A stretch of 10,240 nt of DNA from Clostridia bacterium (GTDB lineage Bacteria > Bacillota_A > Clostridia > Oscillospirales > CAG-272). The notes beneath the pieces were generated by a model, which made no database searches, was not told where the DNA came from, and saw nothing but the letters and a program-made list of their open reading frames with translations. The position numbers and the translations under genes were made by a program. Positions 1 to 6,876 of this stretch are shown in pieces. Within the stretch, counting starts at the first letter, position 1; each line of letters starts with the position of its first letter. The stretch lies in contig JAFZCF010000092.1 in assembly GCA_017552165.1 (NCBI GenBank), forward strand, positions 1 to 10,240, in the 5' to 3' direction.

Positions 1-10
1 GGCACCATAT

Positions 11-86
11 GCGGATTTAGCTCATTTGGTAGAGCGCCACCTTGCCAAGGTGGAGGTGGCGGGTTCGAGCCCCGTAATCCGCTCCA
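11..86 (+). tRNA. tRNA-Gly (anticodon GCC), CCA encoded
   Basis: This stretch folds as a complete cloverleaf. The acceptor stem pairs 11-17 (GCGGATT) with 76-82 (AATCCGC). The D stem is GCTC/GAGC, and the anticodon stem pairs 37-41 (CCACC) with 49-53 (GGTGG). The anticodon GCC sits at 44-46 in the loop TTGCCAA. The T arm has a TTCGAGC loop, with stem 59-63 pairing to 71-75. The base before the tail is T83, and CCA is encoded at 84-86. It decodes GGC and GGU glycine codons. Its promoter must lie left of the window, because only ten bases precede it. Confidence 0.97.
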
Positions 87-87
87 G

Positions 88-121
88 AACGCTCCCCTGG
101 GATATCTCGGGAGCGTTTATA
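88..121 (+). terminator. Hairpin between the two tRNA genes, possible weak terminator or processing signal
   Basis: Positions 88-96 (AACGCTCCC) pair perfectly with 109-117 (GGGAGCGTT). This gives a nine-base-pair stem with a 12-base loop, followed by TTATATT rather than a clean run of T. It begins two bases after the Gly CCA end and finishes seven bases before tRNA-Cys. It could be a weak intrinsic terminator that lowers tRNA-Cys expression, or a structure guiding 3' trimming of the tRNA-Gly precursor. The hairpin is directly visible. Its function is inferred. Confidence 0.5.
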
Positions 122-124
122 TTA

Positions 125-199
125 GGCGACATAGCCAAGTGGTAAGGCCACGGTCTGCAAAACCGTTATTCTCCGGTCCGAATCCGGATGTCGCCTCCA
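125..199 (+). tRNA. tRNA-Cys (anticodon GCA), CCA encoded
   Basis: This is a complete cloverleaf. The acceptor stem pairs 125-131 (GGCGACA) with 189-195 (TGTCGCC). The anticodon stem pairs 150-154 (ACGGT) with 162-166 (ACCGT). The anticodon GCA is at 157-159 in the loop CTGCAAA. The base before the tail is T196, and CCA is encoded at 197-199. No promoter is visible in the 38 bases after tRNA-Gly, so the two tRNAs are probably co-transcribed and then cut apart. Confidence 0.97.
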
Positions 200-211
200 A
201 ATATATAAAAT

Positions 212-243
212 CCGGTCGGGTTCCCTGCCCGACCGGTTTTTTT
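212..243. terminator. Strong bidirectional rho-independent terminator
   Basis: Positions 212-220 (CCGGTCGGG) pair perfectly with 228-236 (CCCGACCGG) across a seven-base loop. Seven T residues follow at 237-243, which makes a textbook intrinsic terminator for the plus-strand tRNA unit. Read on the minus strand, the same stem is followed by ATTTTATATATTT, so it can also end the long minus-strand operon whose last stop codon is at 284. The 40 bases between 244 and 283 show nothing else. Confidence 0.9.
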
Positions 244-283
244 GACGTTTTTATTTAATTTCCTTACCCTCGAATCGGGTATC

Positions 284-1339
284 CTATTTCAAAGCGTAGG
301 ACATGCTGAATTCATAGACGGTGGCCATGCAGTCAAAGATGCCGGGAATTTCCCAGCCGAGATTACAACCCGAGATAAAGAAATTATCGAGATCGCATCC
401 AGTCAGGAAACCTTTTTCCCTGGCTATATCAAAAGCAATATCTATAAAAGGCAAAAGATCGGCGGTCTGGGTAAAGCGCCGGCCTATCTCGGCGCGCGCG
501 TCGCCGAAAGCGGCATCATACGTTGGAATATAGACGAACGTGCCGCCTGTGCCGGGATCGATCGAGATATATTCCGTCTCGCCCGTCCCGCGGTAGTCGT
601 AGAGCGGCAGCCCGACCATAAACCACGAAGTGCTCGTGCTGTCCTGAACGAACAGATAGTAGTTCCACTGGGCAGAGTGAAGATCTCTGTTGAATTCCGC
701 GCTGTTCATATGGTTTGTCACTTCGTCAAGCACAAAGTCCAGCGTCACGCTGAGCGCGGCAAAATCCCTGACAAAGATCTTGTCGACGACCGTCGGGGTG
801 ATGAGCGCGCCTGTCCAGCGCTCATCCCATCTCCGGGGATGGTCGTATTCCTTAGAGCCTTTTATGCCCATGCGAAACATCCCGGTGTTGGTATCGAGAT
901 AAAGATATTTAGAGGCGTCCTCATAGACGTGAACGCCCGTTTCGGGGCTTGAATACGATCCCTTTGAAATGTCGTACCTGCTCTGTTCCTGCGTATACAG
1001 CCAACTTGGACTCCCGAGACTGTAGCTCAGCCGTCCCGCGGGGAGCGCGACGTCCAGTCGGGTATAGCTGACTCCCCGCTTAAAGCAGGGATCCTTCAGA
1101 AACGGGAGCAATTCCAAAACCTGTTCGGTCTCCTCGGCCGTCGTGACGGGATCGCATGTTGTTTCCGCCGTATGCGCCGCCGTTGTCATTTCGGTTTCGC
1201 CGGTGACGGGCGCCGCCCTGTCGCTGTCACCCGTCAGGGCTGAGATCCCGTCGTCCCGATGCGTATCACTCCGGCAGGAGAAAAATACGGCTATTAAAGT
1301 CAGAAGCAAAGCAGCGGCCGCAAGGCGTTTTACGTTCAT
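284..1339 (-). CDS. Predicted secreted lipoprotein of unknown function, last gene of the rnf operon
   Basis: The 351-residue product is not one I recognise. It starts with a lipoprotein-type signal: positively charged MNVKR, a hydrophobic stretch at about residues 6-20, then FFSC with Cys22 as the likely lipidated residue. The lipobox is slightly atypical because it has Phe at -3 and -2. Residues 23-75 are rich in Thr, Glu and Asp and look like a flexible linker. The rest, about 80-351, is rich in aromatic and beta-branched residues, has few basic stretches, and looks like a beta-sandwich domain. Three cysteines lie close together at 315, 325 and 337. The ATG at 1339 is supported by AGGAG (1348-1352) eight bases upstream. 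The gene follows the Gx-family gene by 20 bases with no terminator between, so it should share the rnf transcript. It may bind carbohydrate or a redox partner at the cell surface, but nothing in the sequence shows that. Confidence 0.85.
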   Translation of the reverse strand: MNVKRLAAAALLLTLIAVFFSCRSDTHRDDGISALTGDSDRAAPVTGETEMTTAAHTAETTCDPVTTAEETEQVLELLPFLKDPCFKRGVSYTRLDVALPAGRLSYSLGSPSWLYTQEQSRYDISKGSYSSPETGVHVYEDASKYLYLDTNTGMFRMGIKGSKEYDHPRRWDERWTGALITPTVVDKIFVRDFAALSVTLDFVLDEVTNHMNSAEFNRDLHSAQWNYYLFVQDSTSTSWFMVGLPLYDYRGTGETEYISIDPGTGGTFVYIPTYDAAFGDARAEIGRRFTQTADLLPFIDIAFDIAREKGFLTGCDLDNFFISGCNLGWEIPGIFDCMATVYEFSMSYALK

Positions 1340-1359
1340 AACGGTATCTCCTCGACGTT

Positions 1360-1890
1360 TTATTTCTTGTCCTCTTCCCCGTCCGCGGGCCGAAAGAAGC
1401 TCTTGCTGAGCGCCCTCAGCGACAGTTTTACGATAAGCCCGTTAATGACGCCCGTCACGGCGCCGGCGATTACGAGCAGAGGAAAATACAGCCATATCCC
1501 CGATGAGCGCAGGACGGCGCACGCGACGGCCGTCTGGCCGAGATTGTGGAACACCGCGCCCGTCACGCTGACGCCGATCTCCGAAAAGATTCCCGCCTTT
1601 TTCATCAGATACATGACGGTGAGACTCAGCGCGGCGCCGGCGAGACTGTACAGAAACGCGTTGATATTCGAAAACATAAAAAGCGACAGCACAGTCCTGA
1701 GCGCCGAGACGAGCGCCGCCTCAGGCAGGCCGAAAAGATACAGCGCGGCCATGACGGCGACGTTCGCGAGCCCGGGCTTGAACCCCGGAAGCGGGATAAA
1801 GCTCATCGGGAGGATGAATTCGAGATATGAGAGCGCGAGCGCCAGGGCGGTAAAAACGCCGAGCGCCGCGGCTTTTTTCGTTTTGCTCAT
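1360..1890 (-). CDS. Gx transporter family membrane protein (heptaprenyl diphosphate synthase component I-like)
   Basis: The 176-residue product is almost wholly hydrophobic, with about five or six membrane segments. It has the family's features: an N-terminal helix, then PMSFIPLPGFKPGLANV (about residues 28-44), and a FHNLGQ motif near residue 120. It matches the family named after heptaprenyl diphosphate synthase component I. Members resemble the substrate-binding S components of ECF transporters, so a transport or lipid-related role is more likely than catalysis. Its substrate is unknown. The ATG at 1890 overlaps the TGA of the upstream NusG-II gene as ATGA, which argues for translational coupling. 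A GGGGAGG stretch also lies upstream, inside that gene. A longer frame reaching 1995 is open, but those extra residues lack membrane character and overlap the upstream gene deeply. Clostridial genomes often place this family beside apbE and NusG-II genes. Confidence 0.87.
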   Translation of the reverse strand: MSKTKKAAALGVFTALALALSYLEFILPMSFIPLPGFKPGLANVAVMAALYLFGLPEAALVSALRTVLSLFMFSNINAFLYSLAGAALSLTVMYLMKKAGIFSEIGVSVTGAVFHNLGQTAVACAVLRSSGIWLYFPLLVIAGAVTGVINGLIVKLSLRALSKSFFRPADGEEDKK

Positions 1891-2252
1891 ATCAGCGCGT
1901 CCACCTCCCCGTCGCCCGTTATGCGTATAACGACGCCCTGCGGCAGACAGACGATGGTCGAACCGGAAAGCGAGACCGGAGAATGCTTTTCGCACAAATG
2001 ATTCCTGCAGTTCGAGCCGGTAACGCTCACTTGACCGTCACGAATCACGACGGTCAGCAAGCCGTCAACGTCGATCTCGCCGTCGCCGCTCAAAGGGTAG
2101 GTGCCGAAAAGCTTTCCGTTGACCGTTATCTCCGCGGCATATCCGCTGTTTTTTTGCAAATGCACTGCCGCCGTGACGGCCGCGGCGGCAAGCGATATTA
2201 CAAGAATTATCCCGATAAGAATAACGTCGTTGCGTATTTTTTTATTTTTCAT
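1887..2252 (-). CDS. NusG domain II-containing small membrane-anchored protein
   Basis: The 121-residue product has one N-terminal membrane helix (about residues 11-30) and then an extracytoplasmic domain of the NusG domain II type. That domain shows the family pattern of conserved cysteines, Cys82, Cys87 and Cys102, with NCRNHLC and the later IVCLPQGVVI. Despite the family name it is not the transcription factor NusG: it lacks the NGN domain and sits outside the membrane. The cysteines could form a disulfide or bind metal, but the role is unknown. The ATG at 2252 overlaps the end of apbE by 11 bases, and the TGA overlaps the next gene as ATGA. There is no Shine-Dalgarno at normal spacing (the nearest, GAGGA at 2271-2275, is 18 bases away), so translation probably depends on ribosomes finishing apbE. 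Confidence 0.88.
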   Translation of the reverse strand: MKNKKIRNDVILIGIILVISLAAAAVTAAVHLQKNSGYAAEITVNGKLFGTYPLSGDGEIDVDGLLTVVIRDGQVSVTGSNCRNHLCEKHSPVSLSGSTIVCLPQGVVIRITGDGEVDALI

Positions 2253-3246
2253 ATTCAGAAAATCCCGGCGTCCTCGCCGCCGTCATGTCGGAGTATATCC
2301 ACAGGACCTCCGCCCCGTAAAGCGACGCCAGGGCCTCGCCGTCTTCTTTACTCATACAGAAAAGCGAGGTCGAGAGAGCGTCGGCAACAAACGGATCGGA
2401 ATGGACCACAGTTACCGAGCGGAACCGGCCGGCAGGCATAAGCGTATCCGGATCAATAATGTGATGATATCTTACGCCGTCGAGCTCGCGGTATCTTTGG
2501 TAATCTCCGCTTGTGACTACCGAAATATCGCTCACGGAAAGCGTCGTGAAAACGCCGCCCTCGGGATTTTCTATCCCGACCCTCCAGGCGTCCCCGTGGG
2601 CTTTCGTACCGTACGCCGTGACGCTCCCGCCGACGTTCAGAATGAAATTGCCGAAAGCATCCCCGCCGACGATTTCCTCTGCCGCTTCGGCGGCTTTTTT
2701 CGCGGCGTACCCCTTTGCCACGGCGCCGAGATCCAGCTTTACGCCGCTTTTCAGCTTTATCCTGTCGTTTTCGATGACGTAACAGTCTGATCCCGCGCCG
2801 GCCGAGGCCTCGAGCAGCTCCCCATATTCCGGGACGCCGCCCTCGCCTTCCCTGAAATCGTGCCAGATAAGAAACACTCTGCCGAGCGTCACGTCAAGCT
2901 TGCCGCCGGTTTTTTCGTAAAACCCGGAAGCGAGCTCAAGGACGGCGGCAAGATCGGGATCATACGCGACCTCACCCGTTTCGTTGAGCTGATAAACCGC
3001 GGATTTTTCGTCATACATGTCGAATATACCGTCAAGCCTCACAAGCTCGGCGTGAACGGCGGCCGACGCGGCAGAAAAATCTGTCCCTTTATTGGTATAC
3101 ATTGTAAAACTCGTCACGGTATCGAACGTATCGGTGTACGTTGCCGAGAGCCGCGCCGGCGTGCCGCATGAAGAAAAGGCCGTCAGTATGATAACGGCCA
3201 AAAGAACAAGGGATATTCTTTTGTGGTATTGCGGGCGGTTTGCCAT
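2242..3246 (-). CDS. apbE: FAD:protein FMN transferase, lipoprotein form
   Basis: ApbE uses FAD to attach FMN through a phosphoester bond to Thr or Ser of target proteins, with Mg2+ as cofactor. The 334-residue length fits the family. The N-terminus is a lipoprotein signal: basic MANRPQYHKR, a hydrophobic core at about 11-24, then FSSC with Cys27 as the likely lipid site. This places the enzyme outside the membrane, where the flavinylated domains of RnfG and RnfD lie. Family motifs are present in order: FDTVTSFTMY (41-50), GGKLDVTLG (114-122), KLDLGAVAKGYA (170-181), LNVGGSV (203-209), HHIIDPDTLMPAG (261-273) and the metal-site DALSTS (289-294). The start lies two bases past the rnfB stop (one base between them) and has no good Shine-Dalgarno, so coupling to rnfB is likely. 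Its targets are probably the Rnf subunits made from the same transcript. Confidence 0.96.
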   Translation of the reverse strand: MANRPQYHKRISLVLLAVIILTAFSSCGTPARLSATYTDTFDTVTSFTMYTNKGTDFSAASAAVHAELVRLDGIFDMYDEKSAVYQLNETGEVAYDPDLAAVLELASGFYEKTGGKLDVTLGRVFLIWHDFREGEGGVPEYGELLEASAGAGSDCYVIENDRIKLKSGVKLDLGAVAKGYAAKKAAEAAEEIVGGDAFGNFILNVGGSVTAYGTKAHGDAWRVGIENPEGGVFTTLSVSDISVVTSGDYQRYRELDGVRYHHIIDPDTLMPAGRFRSVTVVHSDPFVADALSTSLFCMSKEDGEALASLYGAEVLWIYSDMTAARTPGFSEYEK

Positions 3247-3247
3247 T

Positions 3248-4033
3248 TCAGCGTTCGACGATGACCTTTGCGGGGCATTTCGCGGCGCACGCGCCGCAGC
3301 CGATGCATTTTTCCTGATCGATTACCGCGAGATTGTTGTCGAGACTGATCGCGCCGACCGGGCATACCCTCGTGCAGAGGCCGCAGCCGATACACCCGAC
3401 GGTACAGGCGGCGCGGACGTCCTTGCCCTTGCTGTGAGACGAGCAGCGGACGACGTATTTCGCCTTGTACGGGATTATGTGGATCAGCTTGTTGGGGCAG
3501 ACCTCAGTGCACTTCCCGCACGCCTTGCATTTCGTCTCGTCAACGACGGCGAGCCCGTCGACTATCCTTATCGCGTCGAAGGGGCAGACCTTTGCGCAGG
3601 TGCCGAAGCCGCAGCAGCCGTAGGGACAGGTCTTTGCGCCGTGTCCCGGAGCGAGATAGGCGATACGGCACTCCTCGCTGTCGCGGTAGTTATAACTTGA
3701 ATTGGTCTTGAGACAAGTGCCGGAGCAGCAGACGAAGGCGACCCTTTTTTCCGTCTCGCTGACGTTCAGGCCGAGGATCTCGCTCATTTTCGCCGTGTCG
3801 GCGGCTACGCAGAGCGAGGGGTTTTCACCTTCGCACGCGACGGCCCTCGCGTATGCGTCGCAGCCGGTGTAGCCGCATCCGCCGCAGTTCGAGCCCGCGA
3901 GACACTCGCGTATCTTTTCCTGTTTTTCGTTCACGGCGACCTTGAATTTCTCTCCGAGGATGCCGAGGACAACTCCGATGATAAGTCCGACCCCGACGAC
4001 GACGCCGGACGCTATGAGAATCGGTACAAGCAT
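3248..4033 (-). CDS. rnfB: Rnf electron transport complex subunit B, multi-cluster ferredoxin-type protein
   Basis: RnfB is the cytoplasmic iron-sulfur subunit thought to receive electrons from reduced ferredoxin. The 261-residue protein has an N-terminal membrane anchor (about residues 4-26). A four-cysteine Fe-S domain follows: Cys50, Cys53, Cys58 and Cys75, in the order NCGGCGYTGC then SLC. Next come several [4Fe-4S] motifs: the CPYGCCGFGTCAKVCP region (136-151), CKACGKCTEVCP (169-180), CIGCGLCTRVCP (214-225) and CIGCGACAAKCP (243-254). Extra cysteines lie at 102, 103, 107 and 122. This large number of ferredoxin motifs is usual for clostridial RnfB. I chose the ATG at 4033 over an upstream ATG at 4060 because a perfect AAGGAGG sits five bases before it, and because the anchor then begins directly. 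It starts ten bases after the rnfA stop. Confidence 0.97.
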   Translation of the reverse strand: MLVPILIASGVVVGVGLIIGVVLGILGEKFKVAVNEKQEKIRECLAGSNCGGCGYTGCDAYARAVACEGENPSLCVAADTAKMSEILGLNVSETEKRVAFVCCSGTCLKTNSSYNYRDSEECRIAYLAPGHGAKTCPYGCCGFGTCAKVCPFDAIRIVDGLAVVDETKCKACGKCTEVCPNKLIHIIPYKAKYVVRCSSHSKGKDVRAACTVGCIGCGLCTRVCPVGAISLDNNLAVIDQEKCIGCGACAAKCPAKVIVER

Positions 4034-4038
4034 GTCGG

Positions 4039-4045
4039 CCTCCTT
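4039..4045 (-). promoter_or_regulatory. Ribosome binding site of rnfB
   Basis: On the minus strand this reads AAGGAGG, a full match to the anti-Shine-Dalgarno sequence, five bases before the ATG at 4033. It overlaps the last codons and stop of rnfA. It decides the rnfB start against the in-frame ATG at 4060, which would lie inside rnfA. Confidence 0.85.
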
Positions 4046-4631
4046 AAAGCGCTCCGGCAAAGCCGTAGAAGGCGATCGCCATCAGCCCCGCGATTATCAG
4101 GACTATCGGCGTACCCTTGAACGCCTTGGGGACGTTGCTGTATTCTATCTTCTCCCTTATGCCCGCCATCAGGACGATCGCGATGAAGAATCCGACCGCC
4201 GTGCCGACGGAATAGAGCATAGAGTCTCCGAACGAGAGATTTTTCTGCGCGTTGTCGATGGAAACGCCGAGCACGGCGCAGTTCGTCGTTATGAGCGGGA
4301 GATAAACGCCGAGCGCGTTGTAAAGCGACGGTATTTTCTTTTTGAGAATTATCTCGACAGACTGCACGAGCGCAGCGATTATGAGAATATAGACGATTGT
4401 GCGGAGGTAAACGAGATCGAGCGGGATGAGGATGAATCTGTTGATCACAAACGTCACGGCCGACGATATCGCGACGACGACGGTGACGGCTGAGCCCATC
4501 CCGACGGCGGTCGAGGTCTTTTTTGACACCCCGAGGAAGGGGCAGAGCCCGAGGAAGCGGCTGAGCACCACGTTGTTGACGAGCGCCGCGGAGAGTATCT
4601 TTATAACGATTCCGGCAAATACGCTGTTCAT
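4044..4631 (-). CDS. rnfA: Rnf electron transport complex subunit A, integral membrane protein
   Basis: RnfA is a six-helix membrane subunit, paired with RnfE in opposite orientation, that forms part of the electron and ion path. The 195-residue length is normal. The family signature VLSRFLGLCPFLGV (22-35) contains Cys30, and LPLITTNCAVLGVS (111-124) contains Cys118. In the related Rnf/Nqr complexes, the matching cysteines of the A and E subunits hold an intramembrane Fe-S cluster. The gene starts with an ATG that overlaps the rnfE TGA as ATGA, with a GGAGGAGGG stretch (4641-4649) upstream inside rnfE. Confidence 0.97.
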   Translation of the reverse strand: MNSVFAGIVIKILSAALVNNVVLSRFLGLCPFLGVSKKTSTAVGMGSAVTVVVAISSAVTFVINRFILIPLDLVYLRTIVYILIIAALVQSVEIILKKKIPSLYNALGVYLPLITTNCAVLGVSIDNAQKNLSFGDSMLYSVGTAVGFFIAIVLMAGIREKIEYSNVPKAFKGTPIVLIIAGLMAIAFYGFAGAL

Positions 4632-5338
4632 TTCGTCTCACCCTCCTCCGAGTTCTCCTCCGACACCTTTCTGAATATCATGCAGCCCTTGTCTCCGCAG
4701 GAGGCGCATTCTCCGGCGCATCTGTGGTTCTCCGGAACGTTCGTCGCCGACGGCGCCTTGAGCTTGTTCTGGAGCGCGGTTATCACCGCCAGCACGAAGA
4801 AGGCGCCCGGCGCCATGACGAGTATCGATACCGGCTCGTAGAACGAAGGCATTATTTTCAGCCCGAAGACTGTCCCCGTGCCGAAAAGCTCTCTCACCGC
4901 GCCAATTATCGTCAGCGCGACGGTGAAGCCGAGACCCATGCCGAGCCCGTCGAAAAGCGACGCGACCGGCGGATTTTTGGAGGCGTAGCTCTCCGCCCTG
5001 CCGAGAATTATGCAGTTGACGACAATCAGCGGGATATAAAGCCCGAGCGAGGCGTAAAGCCCCCTCACGTACGCCTGCATAAGCAGGTCGACGACGGTCA
5101 CGAACGACGCGACGATGACGATATACGCCGGCATCCTGACCCTGTCCGGTATGACTTTCCTCAGAAGCGAGATCATGAGGTTCGACATCATGAGGACGAG
5201 ACAGGTGGAGAGGCCCATGCCTATCCCGTTTATCGCCGACGTGGTCACGGCGAGCGTCGGGCACATACCGAGCATGAGGACAAACGTCGGGTTTTCCTTG
5301 ATCAGACCGTTGTACAGTCTTTCAAATACCGTCTTCAT
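4628..5338 (-). CDS. rnfE: Rnf electron transport complex subunit E, with a cysteine-rich C-terminal tail
   Basis: This is the membrane partner of RnfA in the ferredoxin:NAD+ oxidoreductase. The 236-residue protein has six predicted membrane helices over about residues 20-190. The conserved cysteines are Cys26 in LMLGMCPTLAV and Cys109 in IPLIVVNCIILGRAE, the counterparts of those in RnfA. After the last helix there is a hydrophilic tail of about 45 residues with the spacing C-x3-C-x2-C-x4-C (Cys207, 211, 214, 219), followed by an acidic end. Such a tail is not needed for the basic RnfE fold and could bind a metal or Fe-S cluster. The ATG at 5338 follows the rnfG stop by one base and has GGAGG (5347-5351) eight bases upstream. 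Confidence 0.96.
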   Translation of the reverse strand: MKTVFERLYNGLIKENPTFVLMLGMCPTLAVTTSAINGIGMGLSTCLVLMMSNLMISLLRKVIPDRVRMPAYIVIVASFVTVVDLLMQAYVRGLYASLGLYIPLIVVNCIILGRAESYASKNPPVASLFDGLGMGLGFTVALTIIGAVRELFGTGTVFGLKIMPSFYEPVSILVMAPGAFFVLAVITALQNKLKAPSATNVPENHRCAGECASCGDKGCMIFRKVSEENSEEGETK

Positions 5339-5339
5339 T

Positions 5340-5927
5340 TCACTGTCCTCCGTATCCGAATACCGAGCGGACGAAATCCGCCGCGTAATTGACGGAATTC
5401 GTTATCGCCTTTGTCGTGACCGTGGCGCCCGAGAGGGCGTCTATCTCGTTCGGGGCGGTTTTTGAGTTCTTCGTATAAATAATCGGGAAGGATGAGAGAC
5501 CGGCAAACTGCGCCTGCCATTCCCCGTCCTGACATTTTGCCCCGAGCCCGGCGGTCTCGCTCATGGAGGTGACCGTCATACCCGTGATCCTACCGTCGGT
5601 ATCAAAGCCGAGCGACATGACTATGTCTCCGCCGTAGCCGTTCGGATTGGTCACCGAAACGACGCATCCGGCGTTGTTGCCGTCTTTATCCTTGACGTAA
5701 AGCGCGTCGGTGACGGTTATCCCGTCGTCGGACGCGGGATATTCGAATTCCCTGTCCTCAAAATCCGCGGCGCCCTCAAACACCTTGCGGAATGATTCGA
5801 GCCGTTCCTCGGCCTCCGCCTCGGCTATCCTGTCCTTCGTCGTCTCGTAAACGAGCGAGAGGCACACGGCGGCGATGAGGACTATTGCGACGAGCACGAG
5901 GGTATCTTTGATGATCTTTTTACTCAT
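5340..5927 (-). CDS. rnfG: Rnf electron transport complex subunit G, covalently flavinylated FMN protein
   Basis: RnfG carries covalently bound FMN outside the membrane and passes electrons within the Rnf complex. The 195-residue protein has one N-terminal membrane helix (about residues 9-26) and then an FMN-binding domain. Visible motifs are SMSETAGLGAKC (121-132) and the flavin attachment site DALSGAT (163-169), where Thr169 should receive FMN from ApbE. The ATG at 5927 overlaps the end of rnfD by eight bases, and GAGG at 5938-5941 provides a ribosome binding site. The length and order C-D-G-E-A-B are as in other clostridial operons. Confidence 0.96.
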   Translation of the reverse strand: MSKKIIKDTLVLVAIVLIAAVCLSLVYETTKDRIAEAEAEERLESFRKVFEGAADFEDREFEYPASDDGITVTDALYVKDKDGNNAGCVVSVTNPNGYGGDIVMSLGFDTDGRITGMTVTSMSETAGLGAKCQDGEWQAQFAGLSSFPIIYTKNSKTAPNEIDALSGATVTTKAITNSVNYAADFVRSVFGYGGQ

Positions 5928-6876
5928 TTGCTTTTTTCCTCGCGCTTTTTACTCCGAAGGGACGCGGATACGTCCATTTTTCAATAAACGGCGTCATGAG
6001 ATTCGAAAGGATTATCGCGTAGGACACGCCCTCCGTCGCCCCGCAGAATACCCGCATAAACGACGTCAGGAGTCCGACGCACACCCCGAAAAGTATCTGC
6101 CCCCAGAAGGTGACGGGGGTCGTCGCGTAGTCCGAAGCCATGAACACCGCGCCGGCGAGCAGTCCGCCGCCGAGGGCGTTGACAGCGAGATAGTTCCAGG
6201 TGATCGGGATGCCGTTCATCCAGCTGAAGAGCGCCACGAAGGCCATCGTGGACGCCATGATCGTGAGGGGCCCGCGGGGACTTATCGTCCTGCGGATGAA
6301 CATATACAGCGCGCCGATGAGGATCGCTATCGCCGAGGTCTCGCCTATGGCCCCCGAGTGGGTGCCGGTCAGCATGGAGATCAGATCGACTGTCTCGCCG
6401 GCCTTTGCGAGCGCGAGCGGCGTTGCGCTCGACACGGCGTCGCGGAGAACCGGGTAATTCGTCATTATCCCCGGGAAAGAGATAAGCAGGAAGCACCTCG
6501 CGGCGAGCGCCGGGTTCATAAAGTTCGTCCCGATCCCGCCGAAGAGCATCTTGACGATGAGTATCGCGAATATGCCGCCGATGAGCGGTATCCACCAGGG
6601 CGCCGTGGAATAGAGATTCACGGCGAGGATCAGCCCGGTGACGACGGCGCTGAGGTCCCCGATCGTGACGGGGAGCTTCATGAGTTTTTCGTATACGAAC
6701 TCGGTGAGCACGCAGGACGCGACGCTTATCGCGATGACGAGGAGCGCGCGCCATCCGAACACCCATACTCCGACGCCGAGCGGAGGAATCAGGGCGATTA
6801 TGACATCGAGCATTATGCTCCGCGTCGTCTCCCTCGAACGGACGTGCGGGGAAATTGACACGTTGAGAAGTTTCAT
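5920..6876 (-). CDS. rnfD: Rnf electron transport complex subunit D, flavinylated membrane protein
   Basis: RnfD is a large polytopic membrane subunit related to NqrB, and it is part of the ion-pumping core. The 318-residue protein begins MKLLNVSISPHVRS, typical of the family, and has about eight to ten hydrophobic segments. The motifs GGIGTNFMNPALAARCFL (113-130) and DAVSSATPL (146-154) are present. Thr152 in the latter is the expected covalent FMN site, with Ser in place of the first Gly of the SGAT consensus. The ATG at 6876 overlaps the rnfC TGA as ATGA. An upstream extension of the frame to 6990 lies inside rnfC and looks unlike RnfD. Its stop overlaps the rnfG start. Confidence 0.96.
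   Translation of the reverse strand: MKLLNVSISPHVRSRETTRSIMLDVIIALIPPLGVGVWVFGWRALLVIAISVASCVLTEFVYEKLMKLPVTIGDLSAVVTGLILAVNLYSTAPWWIPLIGGIFAILIVKMLFGGIGTNFMNPALAARCFLLISFPGIMTNYPVLRDAVSSATPLALAKAGETVDLISMLTGTHSGAIGETSAIAILIGALYMFIRRTISPRGPLTIMASTMAFVALFSWMNGIPITWNYLAVNALGGGLLAGAVFMASDYATTPVTFWGQILFGVCVGLLTSFMRVFCGATEGVSYAIILSNLMTPFIEKWTYPRPFGVKSARKKANE

Noticed and set aside
242..952. Open frame of 236 codons on the plus strand
   Set aside because: It lies opposite the lipoprotein gene, has no ribosome binding site that I can see, and its product shows no domain or signal. The minus-strand gene has a signal peptide, a good ribosome binding site and operon context.
6417..6440. SSAT instead of SGAT in the RnfD flavin site as a possible loss of flavinylation
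   Set aside because: The ApbE target pattern needs Asp and the terminal A-T/S, and both are present. The glycine position is known to vary, so the site is probably functional.
5875..6858. Open frame of 327 codons on the plus strand
   Set aside because: It is antisense to rnfD and the start of rnfG, and its product is highly charged and low in hydrophobic residues, as expected for a shadow of membrane-protein codons in GC-rich DNA.
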